Shown: one piece after another, positions 1 to 9,059 of the stretch
Position numbering within the stretch: the first letter of the stretch is position 1
Layout: the number at the start of each line of letters is the position of its first letter
From: CAVVUF01 sp963751425
GTDB lineage: Bacteria > Chloroflexota > Anaerolineae > Anaerolineales > UBA4823
NCBI GenBank assembly: GCA_963751425.1
Contig: CAVVUF010000002.1
Span: 1,612,001 to 1,676,000 of the forward strand
DNA length: 64,000 nucleotides
Direction of reading: 5' to 3'
Notes under the pieces: model-generated
Databases searched by the model: none
Told to the model about the DNA's origin: nothing
The model's input: only the letters and a program-made list of their open reading frames with translations
Made by a program: the position numbers and the translations under genes

Positions 1-2
1 GC

Positions 3-674
3 ATCACGCTGCAGGATGGGGATATCTTGGTGCTGGCGCAGAAGATCGTTTCGAAGGCGGAGGAGCGGCTGGTGAACCTGGCAGGGGTGAAGGCCTCCGA
101 ACGGGCAGTCGAACTGGGTGCGCAGATCGATAAGGACGCCAGGCTGGTGGAGCTGGTGCTGCAGGAGAGCCGGGAGGTGCTGCGCACGCGGCCGGGGACG
201 ATCATTGTAGAGCACCGGCTGGGGTTTGTGTGCGCCAACGCGGGGATCGACCATTCGAATGTGGCTGGGAGTGGAGACGAGAACGAAGAATGGGTGCTGC
301 TGCTGCCGGAGGATCCGGATGGGTCGGCGCAGCGCATCCGCCGCGGGTTGGAGGAAGCCTGTGGGGTGCGCCTGGGGGTGATGATCATCGATTCGCACGG
401 GAGAGCCTGGCGGCAGGGGACGGTGGGGGCGGCGATTGGGCTTTCGGGGATGCCAGGGCTGGTGGACCTGCGCGGCACCCCAGATTTGTTCGATTACACG
501 CTGCGTATCACGCAGGTGGGAGCGGCCGACGAGCTGGCGGCAGCCGCCTCGCTGTTGATGGGGCAGGCGGCGGAGGGGACACCGGTCGTGCATGTGCGCG
601 GCTTTCCTTACCCGCTGCGCGAGGGCTCTTTCACGGAGCTGCTCCGCCCGAGAGAACAGGATTTGTTCAGGTAA
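3..674 (+). CDS. cofE: F420-0:gamma-glutamyl ligase, 5' end missing
   Basis: Adds gamma-linked glutamate to coenzyme F420-0 (GTP-dependent), the last step of F420 maturation in the cytoplasm. The frame is open to the left edge, so the N-terminus (probably 25-30 residues) lies outside the window; 223 residues are visible. Family signatures seen: a start-proximal VLAQKIVSKAEERLV block, KDARLVELVLQESREVLR, the GFVCANAGIDHSNV segment, LLPEDPDGSAQRIR, and HGRAWRQGTVGAAIG (metal and GTP-binding region). It is followed after 4 nt by the 2H phosphoesterase gene and lies in the same direction as cofD and cofC, which supports a F420 operon. Identification rests on motif recognition and cluster context; very likely right. 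Confidence 0.93.
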   Translation: MTLQDGDILVLAQKIVSKAEERLVNLAGVKASERAVELGAQIDKDARLVELVLQESREVLRTRPGTIIVEHRLGFVCANAGIDHSNVAGSGDENEEWVLLLPEDPDGSAQRIRRGLEEACGVRLGVMIIDSHGRAWRQGTVGAAIGLSGMPGLVDLRGTPDLFDYTLRITQVGAADELAAAASLLMGQAAEGTPVVHVRGFPYPLREGSFTELLRPREQDLFR

Positions 675-678
675 AGCG

Positions 679-1221
679 ATGGAAGGTGTCGTAACGATCT
701 TAGGTGAGCCTTTTTACGAGATGGTCGAAACCATCTGGAGGAATGTGGATGCGGTCTGCGGCCTGGCGAGCGTCAAGGCGACCGATATCCCGCATTTCTC
801 GTGGCACGTGGCAGAAACTTACCCGGAGAAAAAATTGGCTGCGATCTTGGAAGAAACCTGCGCAAAGGCACAGCCTTTTTGGGTGAGGACGGCGGGTTTG
901 GGGATTTTTACAGCCGAGAAGTGCGTTTTGTATATTTCGATGGTCACCGACACGACCCTGATCCAGTTCCATCAGCAGTTGTGGGAGCGGTTAGATGGGA
1001 TCGGGGTGCGGGCGAGCCCATATTATTCGCCCGGGCAGTGGGTGCCGCACATCACACTGGCGCTGGATGGGCTGGAAGCCGAAGATTTGAGCTGCGCGGT
1101 GAGGGAGCTGGCCTGCCGGCCTTACATCTGGGAGATGAAGGTGGACCACCTGGCGGTGATTGGAGAGGCGGGGTTGGAGAGCGGGCTTGATCTGCTGCGC
1201 TTCCCATTTGGAGGGGTGTGA
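679..1221 (+). CDS. 2H phosphoesterase / 2'-5' RNA ligase-like protein
   Basis: A 180-residue protein of the 2H phosphoesterase superfamily, whose members hydrolyse or ligate 2',5'- or cyclic-phosphate bonds in RNA or nucleotides. The two catalytic His motifs are visible: H39-F-S in PHFSW and H124-I-T-L in WVPHITL, 85 residues apart as expected for the duplicated fold. The ATG at 679 is 4 nt after the cofE stop; longer frames starting inside cofE are rejected because they would overlap its conserved C-terminus. Its place between cofE and a probable F420-dependent enzyme suggests co-transcription. The true substrate cannot be read from the sequence. Confidence 0.75.
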   Translation: MEGVVTILGEPFYEMVETIWRNVDAVCGLASVKATDIPHFSWHVAETYPEKKLAAILEETCAKAQPFWVRTAGLGIFTAEKCVLYISMVTDTTLIQFHQQLWERLDGIGVRASPYYSPGQWVPHITLALDGLEAEDLSCAVRELACRPYIWEMKVDHLAVIGEAGLESGLDLLRFPFGGV

Positions 1222-1365
1222 GAAGGCTCACGGGTGGAAGAAAAGGCGGAAATAGGGAAAGAGCGGATTTTATAAAGCTCACGGATGACACGAAAAAACA
1301 CGGGTGAAAGAAAAGGAAGACACGGAAAAAGCGGAAAAAAGGAAAGAGCGGATATTTTTAGAAAA
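1222..1365 (+). repeat. Dispersed CTCACGG-ACACGG intergenic repeat, copies 1-2
   Basis: Immediately after the stop of the 2H gene the sequence has CTCACGGGTGG and then CTCACGGATGACACG, each followed by a purine-rich stretch of ACACGG, GCGGAAA and AAAGAGCGGAT words. The same words recur after many genes in this window. The rest of this 260 bp gap (1366-1481) holds no gene I can support. Confidence 0.7.
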
Positions 1366-1481
1366 GCGCCCATAAAGTGGCGTGGATCGCAAAGATTTTC
1401 GGAAGTTCAGTTAGAAAAAGTCACTTTTGGGTACGGATATTCGTTAATAACATTAGAGTGATGTAAGATTTCAGGAGATTA

Positions 1482-1883
1482 ATGATGTTGAAAGATGTTC
1501 CGGAAAATTTTCTTGATTTGTTGGCAGATGAAACGCGCGCTTTTGCATACCTGGCGACGACGATGAAAGATGGCTCACCGCAGGTGACGCCGGTGTGGTT
1601 CAACACAGACGGTGAGTATATCCTGGTGAATTCGGCGAAAGGGCGGGTGAAGGATACCAATATGCGCAAGCGGCCGCAGGTGGCGCTGGCGATCGCCGAT
1701 CCGAAGGATCCCTACCGCTACTTGAGCGTACGCGGTGAGGTGGTGGATATTACCGAAGAGGGCGCAATCGCCCATATCGATACCCTGGCCAAGAAATACC
1801 GAGGCGTCGACCTATACCCGGGTCCCAGGGTGGACCGGGTGATCTATAAGATCAAACCAGAAAAGATCGGCACGCGGGGTTAG
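1482..1883 (+). CDS. PPOX-class F420-dependent enzyme
   Basis: A 133-residue split-barrel flavin/deazaflavin-binding protein of the pyridoxamine-5'-phosphate-oxidase-like class assigned to F420. Seen: FAYLATTMKDGSPQVTPVWF near residues 25-45, VNSAKGRVKDTNMRKRPQVALAI and YLSVRGEVVDI, the usual landmarks of the family; length is normal. GGAG at 1474-1477 precedes an ATGATG start; 1482 or 1485 would both fit. It sits 7 nt ahead of cofD, so it probably uses the cofactor the neighbouring genes make. Substrate unknown; family members reduce diverse unsaturated compounds or bind F420 only. Confidence 0.85.
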   Translation: MMLKDVPENFLDLLADETRAFAYLATTMKDGSPQVTPVWFNTDGEYILVNSAKGRVKDTNMRKRPQVALAIADPKDPYRYLSVRGEVVDITEEGAIAHIDTLAKKYRGVDLYPGPRVDRVIYKIKPEKIGTRG

Positions 1884-1890
1884 GACGGAT

Positions 1891-2853
1891 TTGGTCCAAT
1901 CATTACGCGTCGTGGCATTGGCGGGTGGGGTAGGTGGTGCAAAGTTTGCCGATGGGCTGAGCCGCCTGCTGCCGCCAGACAACCTGACCATCATTGTCAA
2001 TACTGGGGATGATTTCGAGCACCTGGGGCTGCGCATCTGCCCGGACCTGGATACGGTGTGCTATACCCTGGCTGGGATGGCAAACCCGCAGACCGGTTGG
2101 GGGCTGGCAGATGAGAGCTTCCAGGCGCTGGAGAGCCTGGCGGCGCTGGGGGGACCGGGCTGGTTCCATGTGGGCGACCGCGACCTGGGCACGCACCTGG
2201 AGCGAACCCGCCGCTTGAAGCTGGGGGAGCCTTTAAGCCAGGTGACAGAGGCGTTCTGCCAGGCCTGGAAAGTGCAGGCGCAGGTGCTGCCCATGACGGA
2301 TGACCCGGCACCCACCGTGGTGCTGACATCGGAAGGAGAGCTGCCCTTTCAGGAGTATTTCGTCCACAGGCAGTGCCAACCTGCCGTGATGGGCTTTCGC
2401 TTTGAGGGGATTGAACAAGCCCGACCGGCGCAGGGTGTGCTGGAGGCACTGCACAGGGCTGACCTGGTGGTCTTCTGCCCCTCGAACCCCTGGGTGAGCA
2501 TCGATCCCATCCTGGCGCTGGAGGGGGTACGCAGGACGCTGCAGGATGAACGCGAACGCGGTGAGCTGCCTGTTGCGGCAATCTCTCCGATCATCGGGGG
2601 GAAGACTGTGAAGGGCCCGGCGGCCAAGATGTTCAGCGAGCTGGGGATCACTCCCTCTGCACTGGCGGTGGCAGAGCATTACCGGGAGCTTTGCTCAGGG
2701 TTCGTGCTCGACCGGCTGGATGAGGGGCAGGCACAAGCGATCCGGGTTTTGGGGATGCAGACCCTGGCGACCGATACATTGATGAACTCCAGTGCTGACC
2801 GGATCAGGCTGGCAGATGAGGTATTGAGTTTCTTTGGAGGTGTGCAAGGATGA
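1891..2853 (+). CDS. cofD: 2-phospho-L-lactate transferase
   Basis: Transfers the phospholactyl or phosphoenolpyruvyl group from its guanylylated donor to the Fo deazaflavin to give F420-0. The 320-residue protein shows ALAGGVGGAKFADGL at its N-terminus, IIVNTGDDFEHLGLRICPDLD, the WFHVGDRDLGTHLERT block and MTDDPAPTVV, all typical of CofD, and FCPSNPWVSIDPIL and SPIIGGKTVKGPAA near the end. The start appears to be TTG at 1891; no ATG lies in frame near the conserved N-terminus. It overlaps cofC by ATGA, implying translational coupling. Confidence 0.95.
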   Translation: MVQSLRVVALAGGVGGAKFADGLSRLLPPDNLTIIVNTGDDFEHLGLRICPDLDTVCYTLAGMANPQTGWGLADESFQALESLAALGGPGWFHVGDRDLGTHLERTRRLKLGEPLSQVTEAFCQAWKVQAQVLPMTDDPAPTVVLTSEGELPFQEYFVHRQCQPAVMGFRFEGIEQARPAQGVLEALHRADLVVFCPSNPWVSIDPILALEGVRRTLQDERERGELPVAAISPIIGGKTVKGPAAKMFSELGITPSALAVAEHYRELCSGFVLDRLDEGQAQAIRVLGMQTLATDTLMNSSADRIRLADEVLSFFGGVQG

Positions 2854-3590
2854 CCTTCTGGGCGATCTTACCGGTTAAACCGCTGCGCCTGGGAAAGTCC
2901 CGGCTGGCGGGTGTTTTGGATGAGAATGAGCGCTTCAGGTTGAACCAGGAATTACTAGAAAATACACTCCAGGTGCTAACGGCCGTTCCAGAGCTGGAGC
3001 GGGTGCTGGTGATCAGCCGCGATCCGCAGGTGCTGGCATTGGCACGCGACTTTAAAGCGTGTACGCTGCAGGAGAGCGGTACCCGGGGCTTGAATACAGC
3101 ACTCAATAAAGCGACACAGCTGGCACGCAGCTTTGCGGTGCAGAGCGTGCTGGCAGTGCCGGCGGACCTGCCGCTCATCAATGTAGCTGATATCCAGGAG
3201 CTGGTGGCGCTGGCGGAGCACCCACCGGTGGTGGTGATTGCCCCCGACCGGCACCGCCGCGGAACGAACGCACTGGTCGTCAACCCACTCGGTGCGCTGC
3301 GCTATGCTTTCGGGCGAGGTTCCTTCCACACGCACTGCCAGGAAGCGCTGTGCTCGGAGGTGCGCCTGGAGGTGGCAGAGCTGCCGCGCCTGGCTGTGGA
3401 CCTGGATACACCGGACGACCTGGAGTATCTGAGAAGGTTGGACACGCAGGTTAATTTTAATGATTTATTTCTTTTTGCCGCTGAGACGCTGAGACCGCAG
3501 AGAGAATTGATTTACCGACAAGGCATGGAGAAGCACCAAGACTTTGAACCACCCAGTTACGGAGATCATGGAGGAGCACGGAAGTTTTGA
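2850..3590 (+). CDS. cofC: 2-phospho-L-lactate guanylyltransferase, extended tail
   Basis: Activates 2-phospholactate (or phosphoenolpyruvate) with GTP to the donor used by CofD. Seen: ILPVKPLRLGKSRLAGVLD (nucleotide-binding start), RVLVISRDPQVLALA, VPADLPLI with metal-binding Asp, APDRHRRGTNALVV and LAVDLDTPDDLEYLRRL. The family normally ends soon after the last motif, but this frame runs about 40 residues further through low-complexity DNA containing GCCGCTGAGACGCTGAGACC and CACGGAAG-type words, so the tail is probably read from an intergenic repeat, or a stop was lost. ATG overlaps the cofD stop (ATGA). Confidence 0.92.
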   Translation: MTFWAILPVKPLRLGKSRLAGVLDENERFRLNQELLENTLQVLTAVPELERVLVISRDPQVLALARDFKACTLQESGTRGLNTALNKATQLARSFAVQSVLAVPADLPLINVADIQELVALAEHPPVVVIAPDRHRRGTNALVVNPLGALRYAFGRGSFHTHCQEALCSEVRLEVAELPRLAVDLDTPDDLEYLRRLDTQVNFNDLFLFAAETLRPQRELIYRQGMEKHQDFEPPSYGDHGGARKF

Positions 3591-3668
3591 ACTGCCGAGT
3601 TAAGACGTACGCGGAGAATATCAAAGGCTTTGAATTATACAGATTACAGGTGATGTGCAGGGATTTTC

Positions 3669-3691
3669 GCGGCTGCAAAATACGCAGCCGC
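3669..3691. repeat. Perfect 8-bp hairpin between cofC and LLM gene
   Basis: GCGGCTGC and GCAGCCGC are separated by 7 nt and followed by TCAGAATGACAGG, a fragment resembling the dispersed TCATTCTGAG element seen near 18.5 kb. There is no T-run directly after, so a terminator role is uncertain. Confidence 0.5.
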
Positions 3692-3766
3692 TCAGAATGA
3701 CAGGAATCATTGTGTGTCCTGGGTAATCTAGTGGTTTATTCAGGCAAGAAAACTAAGGAGGCAGCT

Positions 3767-4769
3767 GTGACGGAAAGGGTAGCGCTTTATTTACAGGATG
3801 CACATGACCTGAGGGACGGGTTGGAATATGCCCGCTACGCCGAAGCCCACGGCTTCGAGGCGGTTTGGCAGGCGGAATTGAGGCTGGTACGGGATGCCAT
3901 CGTACCGATGGCGGCTTACGCGGCGGTGACCGAGCGTATCAAGGTGGGCTCGGGGGTGATCAATAACTGGACGCGCAATATCGGTTTGCTGGCAGCCACT
4001 TACCTGACGCTGGATGACCTGGCACCCGACCGGATCATCTGCGGGATCGGGGCGTGGTGGGATCCGCTGGCGCACAACGTGGGCATCGAGCGCAAGAAGC
4101 CGCTGACCGCCATGCGCGAGACGGTAACGATCCTGCGCCGGCTGCTTAACCTGGAGCGCGTCACCTTCCACGGGGAGTTTGTGAACGTGGAAGGTATCGA
4201 GCTGGATGTGGTGCATGGGCGGCGAGAGCCAAGGAAGGTGCCGATTATGATCGGGGCAACGGGCGACCAAATGATGGAGCTGACGGGTGAGATCGCCGAT
4301 GGGGCGGTGCTCAATTACTGCGTACCGCCTGAATATAATGATAAAGCACTGGAGCTGCTGGATAAGGGGGCGCGGAAGGCAGGCAGGAGGCTGGAGGACA
4401 TCGACCGCCCGCAGCTAATCGTCTGTTCGGTGGAGCACGACCACGACCGGGCTATCGATGCTTCGCGCGATGCTGCTCACGCAGTACCTGGCGCAGCAGC
4501 CGCACATCGCCAAGGCTTCGGGGGTGTCGCAGGAGGTGGTGGCGCAGATCCAATCCATCCTGGGCTGGCCGGCGACCAAGGAGCAGATCCAGCGCGCCAA
4601 GCACCTGGTGCCGGAGGAGCTGATCCTGCGCATCACGGCCTCGGGGACGCCGGAGGAGGCGCGCGCGAAGGTGGAGGAATACAAGAAACGCGGCTGCACC
4701 TGCCCGATCCTGTACCCGGCGGGCGGCGAGGTGAAGCTGCTGATCGAGACCTTTGGAAGCAAGGGATAA
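3767..4769 (+). CDS. LLM-class F420-dependent oxidoreductase (one frameshift)
   Basis: A TIM-barrel luciferase-like monooxygenase-class enzyme of the F420-using branch; such proteins transfer hydride between F420 and organic substrates. Start chosen at GTG 3767 because AAGGAGG lies at 3755-3761 with 5 nt spacing. Residues 1-230 (EYARYAEAHGFEAVWQAE, VGSGVINNWTRN, PIMIGATGDQMMELTGEIAD) are in one frame; the C-terminal hundred residues (LLTQYLAQQPHIAKASGVS, FGSKG end) continue in the next frame. The break falls at GCTTCGCGCGATG near 4455-4475 and needs removal of one base. Both halves are well conserved, so I read it as one gene with a probable sequence error. It ends the F420 cluster. Confidence 0.85.
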
Positions 4770-4772
4770 GGG

Positions 4773-4893
4773 GAAGAGCAAGGAATAGGGGAGAAAAGAT
4801 GGGCCAGGGGTTATGAGAGCCTTTGGGATCGGTAAAATGAGTTTCATTTACCCTATCCCATTTCCCCTGATCCCTTGTCCCCTATTCGTGTAG
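4773..4893. repeat. Low-complexity GGGATAAGGGG / CCCTTATCCCC tract
   Basis: Short words such as AAGGGATAAGGGGAAG and CCCATTTCCCCTGATCCC face each other between two convergent genes, with similar words at 5459-5500, 16322-16345 and 18722-18760. The arrangement is a loose inverted repeat; no gene is seen in it. TGTAGATTAGCGGATT at its right end belongs to another dispersed word family. Confidence 0.45.
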
Positions 4894-4894
4894 A

Positions 4895-5456
4895 TTAGCG
4901 GATTCTTGTAAGATCCTTGAGTTCTTTTTCGGTCAGCCAGCGCCACTCGCCGGGCTGGAGGTTCCCCAGGCGGAGGGGACCGATGGCGATGCGCACCAGG
5001 CGCAGGGTGGGGAAGCCGACCGCGGCGGTCATGTGGCGGATCTGGCGCTTCTTACCTTCGGTGAGGGTGAGCTCGATCCAGGAGGGTGGGGCATGCGGGG
5101 TGATGGGCTTGCGGCGGGGAGGCAGGTCCGGCTCTGGGATGGCGGCTGCCTGGCAGGGAAGGGTGCGCCAGCCCTGGATGGTGACCCCTTTCGATAGCTG
5201 ATCCAGTGCTTCTGGGCGTGATGAGCCCCTCCACCTGCACCCAGTAGGTCTTGGGCAGGTGGTGGCGCGGGTCTGTCAGGCGCTTGATCAATGCGCCGTC
5301 ATCGGTGAGCAGGAGCAGGCCTTCGGAGTCGTAATCGAGGCGACCGGCAGCATACACGCCCGGCACAGGGATATAGGCTTTGAGGGTCTCGTGGCCTTCA
5401 GGGTCGGTGAAGCTGCTGAGCACGCCGTAGGGCTTGTGGAAGAGGAGGGAAGGCAT
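4895..5456 (-). CDS. rluE: RluE-like 23S rRNA pseudouridine synthase (one frameshift)
   Basis: Isomerises a uridine in rRNA; the RsuA/RluB/E/F family is recognised by GRLDYDSEGLLLLTDDG with its catalytic Asp (LDYD). No S4 RNA-binding domain precedes it, as in the RluE type. The start ATG (5456) opens with LLFHKPYGVLSSFTDPEGH. After WVQVEGLITP the frame must shift by one base near 5211-5216 to continue into IQGWRTLPC and then LTEGKKRQIRHMTAAVGFPT, LVRIAIGPLRLGNLQPGEWR and the end LKDLTRIR. The exact rRNA site modified is inferred from the closest subfamily only. Convergent with the LLM gene. Confidence 0.85.
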
Positions 5457-5531
5457 GGGGGAAATTATAAGGGATCAGGGGATAAGGGGGAGGGGAAAAA
5501 CCATGAAGAACACGAACCACATCCCATCATT

Positions 5532-8500
5532 CTACCCAATACTTGCCCTCGTCCTGCGATGAGGTTGCCGACATACCTCTTCGAGCATCAGGTGGCTGCC
5601 TCGCTCCTTAGCTGCCTCAGCCTCATCAGTGGTGAGAGAGGCGGCGAGCTCATCGGCAGCCTGGTGGATGGTGGGCAGGGCGGGCTTGCCGAGGATGGCG
5701 GGGTGGTAGTCGGTACCCTCCAGGCGGGGGTGGCTGAGCACGAAGCTGAGCAGCTCGAGAGCCAGGGTCTTGCGCTCTGCGTGAGGGGTCTTCCTTTACC
5801 AGCAGGTCGGTAAAGAAATACAATCCGAAGAGCGCCCAATCGGTGTAGCGGTTCTCCAGGCAGTCGTGGATGAACTGGATGAGGTGCTGGCGGGCGGAGG
5901 CGAAGTCGCCCAGATGCATCTCGGCGCGCCCCAGCCAGATTCAGAGGTTCCAAAAGCGGATAGGACCATTCATGGTAGAAACCCACCCGCTGATAAAGCG
6001 CGAGGGCTTGCAGCGCCTGGAGGTGCATTTCTGCATACTCCCCTTCATCTTCCAACACCTGGCAATACAGAATGTGGTAGTGCGCTTTCACCGGCAGCCA
6101 GCCCTTCTCTCCCAAATCGGCTTGCTGCTGGAGGATCTGGAGACACTGCTCGAGGGAGCAGTTGGCTAAAGTGAAATCTTTCTGCCTCCAGGCGAGAAGC
6201 CCGCGAGCGGAGAGGGGGTAAGCCTCCACGGCCGCGACGCCAATCTTGGCGACGATCTCTTGCAGCTCCTGGTTCAGCGCGGCGGCAGCCAGGAGGTCGC
6301 CTTTCACCAGGCTGGTGGTCACAAGCATGCGAACATTGTGCAGCTCCATGTTCAGGAAATGGATCTCACGACAAAGCCTCAGACTATCGTAAAAGCAAGC
6401 CTCGCCTTTCGAAAGGAAGCCCTTGGTAAACCAGACGATGCCCATCCACATAATCGAGTGGGCGATTGATCCTCGTTCTTCAAACTCCTGATCAATGGCC
6501 TTGCTCTTTTCATAATTATGGATGCTTTCCTGAAAGTCATCGTTGAATTGTGTCAAAGCCATGGTTTTGTGGATGCGCGCTTTTATCGCTCGCAGATTGT
6601 TTCGATCGGCTAATTCCTGGGCTTGAAACAGGATTTTCAATCCATCGGATTCCTTCCCAAGGGTTATCAGACGGCTGGCTTTCTTCGTGAGCAGCCAGGT
6701 CAAGAAATGCGCAGGAGGAGAACCGGGTAGGATCGACAGGGTTTCTTCGAGCAAGGTCAGCGCCTGGCTGTACCAAACCATCACAATGTAAAAATCAAAT
6801 AAAGGGTCGCAGGCGGCATCCAACACCGCGTAATCCCCCCTGCCAGCGGCACTAAACCAGGCGGTGCGCAGGTTGTCCAGGTCAGCCTGCACCAGTGGAA
6901 TATTGGCAGCCATCTCTGGGCCCATGAAATCTAATTTTCGGATGTAGTCAAGGAAGAAATGGCTGTGCGCCGTGCGGGTGCGAACTTCATCTTGTGGGTC
7001 TTTGCTTAGCTTCTCGGCGGCGAACTGGCGCAGCAGCTCGTGCAGCTCGTAACGCCCGTTCGGACGGTGGGTGACCAGGCACTTGTCAACCAGGGACGTC
7101 AGTGTGCGCAGGTCCACCCTTGCCACCTGCCCGGCGGCCTGGCGGGTGAAGCCGCCGCGGAAGACGGACAGGCGCGGGAAAACCGCCTGCTCTTCGGGAG
7201 AGAGCATCCGCCAGGTGTATTCGAAAACCGCCTGCACACTGCGGTGGCGGGACTGTAATTCACGTGAGTGTCGCTCTGCAAGAAACCCAGGCTGCGCTCG
7301 ATCTCGGTGGCGATCTCGCGGCAGGAGAGGGAAGGGGTGAGGCTGGCGGCGATCTTGATGGCCAGGGGCATGCCGCTCACCAGGCGGCAAATGTGGATGG
7401 CATCTGGCAGCTCCTCGTCTGACAAGGGATAGGCGCGCTGGTGTTGAGCGGCGAGGGAGAAGAGGCGGATGGCGTCAAAATCCCGCGCCTGGGCAGCCTG
7501 GGCGGGAGAAGGCAGGCTGAGACCCTCCACCCGGAAGATCCATTCAGATTCCAGGTGCAGCCGCTCGCGGGAGGTGACCAGCAGGGTTAGCCGCGGAGCC
7601 TGCTCGGACAGCTCCGGCAGGACCTCGGCGCCTTCGAGGAGAAGCTGCTCGTAGTTATCGAGCACAAGCAGGAGCTCCTTATGACGAAGGTGGTCGATCA
7701 GCGCCTGCTTGAGGTCGGCGGAGGGGGTGGTGAGGCCCAGGGCGTGCAGGATGGCGGGCAGGATGGCATTCACTTTCTCGGCGGCGACCAGGGGGACGAA
7801 GAAAACGCCATCCTGGAATCTGGCTGATTGGCGAGAGGCGGTCTCGACAGCCAGGCGGGTCTTGCCGCTGCCGCCGGGACCAACGAGGGAGAGCATGCGG
7901 CAGGAAGGATCATGCAGTAGGGCGGCGATCTCCGCGAGCTCTTTTTCACGCCCAATGAAAGGAGTGAGATAGCTGGGTAAAAGGCCGGGTGTGTGTTTCT
8001 CCTGCGAGGCGACTTTCTCATCCCTGATCTGTTCGTAGAGGCGGGTCGTCTCGGCAGCGGGCTGCACATCCAGCTCATCGGCCAACACCTGGCAGCACAG
8101 GTGGTACTGCTCGAGGGCTTCGGTGCGGCGTCCAGCCAGCGTCAGCAGGCGCATCAGGAGGCGGTGGGCAGATTCTTGCCAGGGCTCCAGCTCGATCCAG
8201 CGGCGGGCGAAGTGGATGGCCTGCTCATATTCCCGCGCGAACTCGCAGCAGCCCGCCAGCTGCAGGAGGGCTGCCGAAGCCTTGTGCCGCAGGCGCTCGC
8301 GCACGAAGTAAGCCCAGTCGTCGAACACCGGGCAGTCTTTGAGGGTGAAGCCTTGCAGGAAGTCGCCCTGGTAAAGGTCGGCGGCGGACTGGAAGTGGGC
8401 TATGGCGGAGGGCAGGTCTTCGGTGTGGGCCAGGAGGGACTCGGCCTGGCTGATCTCTTCTTCGAAGGCGATGACATCCACGCGGCCGTTATCGGAGAGG

Positions 8501-8790
8501 TAGAGCTGGACGGTGTCGCGGTCGGTTTCGAGCGCTGCGACACCGGTTGGATTGGATTTGAGGAGGAGGCGCAGGTTGGAGAGGGCGCTGCGCAGGCTGG
8601 CATGGGCGGCCTGGGGAGGGTGCTCAGGCCAGAAGATCTCCACCAGGTGGTCGCGAGTAAAGGGACGGCCCCCTTCGACCGCCAGGTAAGCCAGCAGGAG
8701 GCGCACCTTGTCGCTGGCGAAGCCGTGAATGGGCTTGCCATCCAACGTGACACTGCATGTGCCAAGAAAAGACAATTCCAACTGGGCCAT
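5532..8790 (-). CDS. AfsR/SARP-type regulator: wHTH-BTAD-NB-ARC-TPR (three frameshifts)
   Basis: A giant transcriptional regulator of about 1080 residues. From ATG 8790 (GGAGGGG just upstream): OmpR-like winged helix (residues ~3-95, LELSFLGTCSVTLDGKPI, RLLLAYLAVEGGRPFTRD), BTAD helical domain (~100-255), NB-ARC-type ATPase with Walker A GPGGSGKTRLA at ~304-314 and LLLVLDNYEQLL, then a TPR-like C-terminal half. Three single-base breaks near 7255 (AATTA for expected AATTTA), 5930 and 5790 split it, but the sensor and TPR parts remain coherent on each side. Such proteins bind direct heptamer repeats; exactly such repeats occur upstream at 8951-8979. Ligand or signal unknown. Confidence 0.88.
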
Positions 8791-8814
8791 GTTTCCCCTC
8801 CCGAAACGAAGGAC

Positions 8815-8862
8815 CCTGAGAAAAGACGGACGCGGAAAGGGCGGAAAAAGCTGAAAAGGTGG
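8815..8862 (+). repeat. Partial dispersed repeat upstream of the BTAD regulator
   Basis: Words GACGGACGCGGAAAGGGCGGAAAA match the second half of the dispersed CTCACGG-ACACGG family. It lies in the 5' leader of the minus-strand regulator gene. Confidence 0.45.
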
Positions 8863-8929
8863 GATTGTTATCAAGGTACGCTGGAAGATTGCCCCAGAAT
8901 GTCTTCAGCCGTCGATGCTCAATAGAGAG

Positions 8930-8938
8930 ATTGTAGCA
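8930..8938 (-). promoter_or_regulatory. Candidate extended -10 of the BTAD regulator gene
   Basis: On the minus strand TGCTACAAT (TGn extended -10 plus TACAAT) lies about 140 nt ahead of the regulator start. Its -35 region would fall on the TTTAATG heptamer at 8951-8957, so the regulator could control itself from the same site. Inferred by eye. Confidence 0.4.
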
Positions 8939-8950
8939 TAATTCATAAAT

Positions 8951-8993
8951 TTTAATGTTAGTTTACGATTTCTTTACGATGAGGTGGTATGTT
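8951..8993 (+). promoter_or_regulatory. SARP-type promoter, copy 1
   Basis: Three heptamers on an 11-bp pitch: TTTAATG (8951-8957), TTTACGA (8962-8968) and TTTACGA (8973-8979), separated by 4-bp spacers TTAG and TTTC. An 8-bp gap leads to TATGTT (8988-8993) as -10, and no good -35 is present. This is the geometry known for SARP activators, where heptamers overlap -35 and the last ends 8 bp before the -10. The site is repeated at 14122-14164. Confidence 0.72.
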
Positions 8994-9059
8994 AGGAAAA
9001 GGTGGAAAGGTTCCATCCGAAAAAACAAATCCATAAAACCCATCGTAAAGGAGAAAAAA

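Noticed and set aside
1997..2581. Minus-strand frame opposite cofD
   Set aside because: Pro/Ala/Arg-rich shadow of cofD, which has all family motifs.
7993..8925. Plus-strand frame of 310 codons opposite the BTAD regulator
   Set aside because: Shadow of a GC-rich coding strand; no motif, no ribosome site, and the minus strand has a full wHTH-BTAD-NB-ARC protein.
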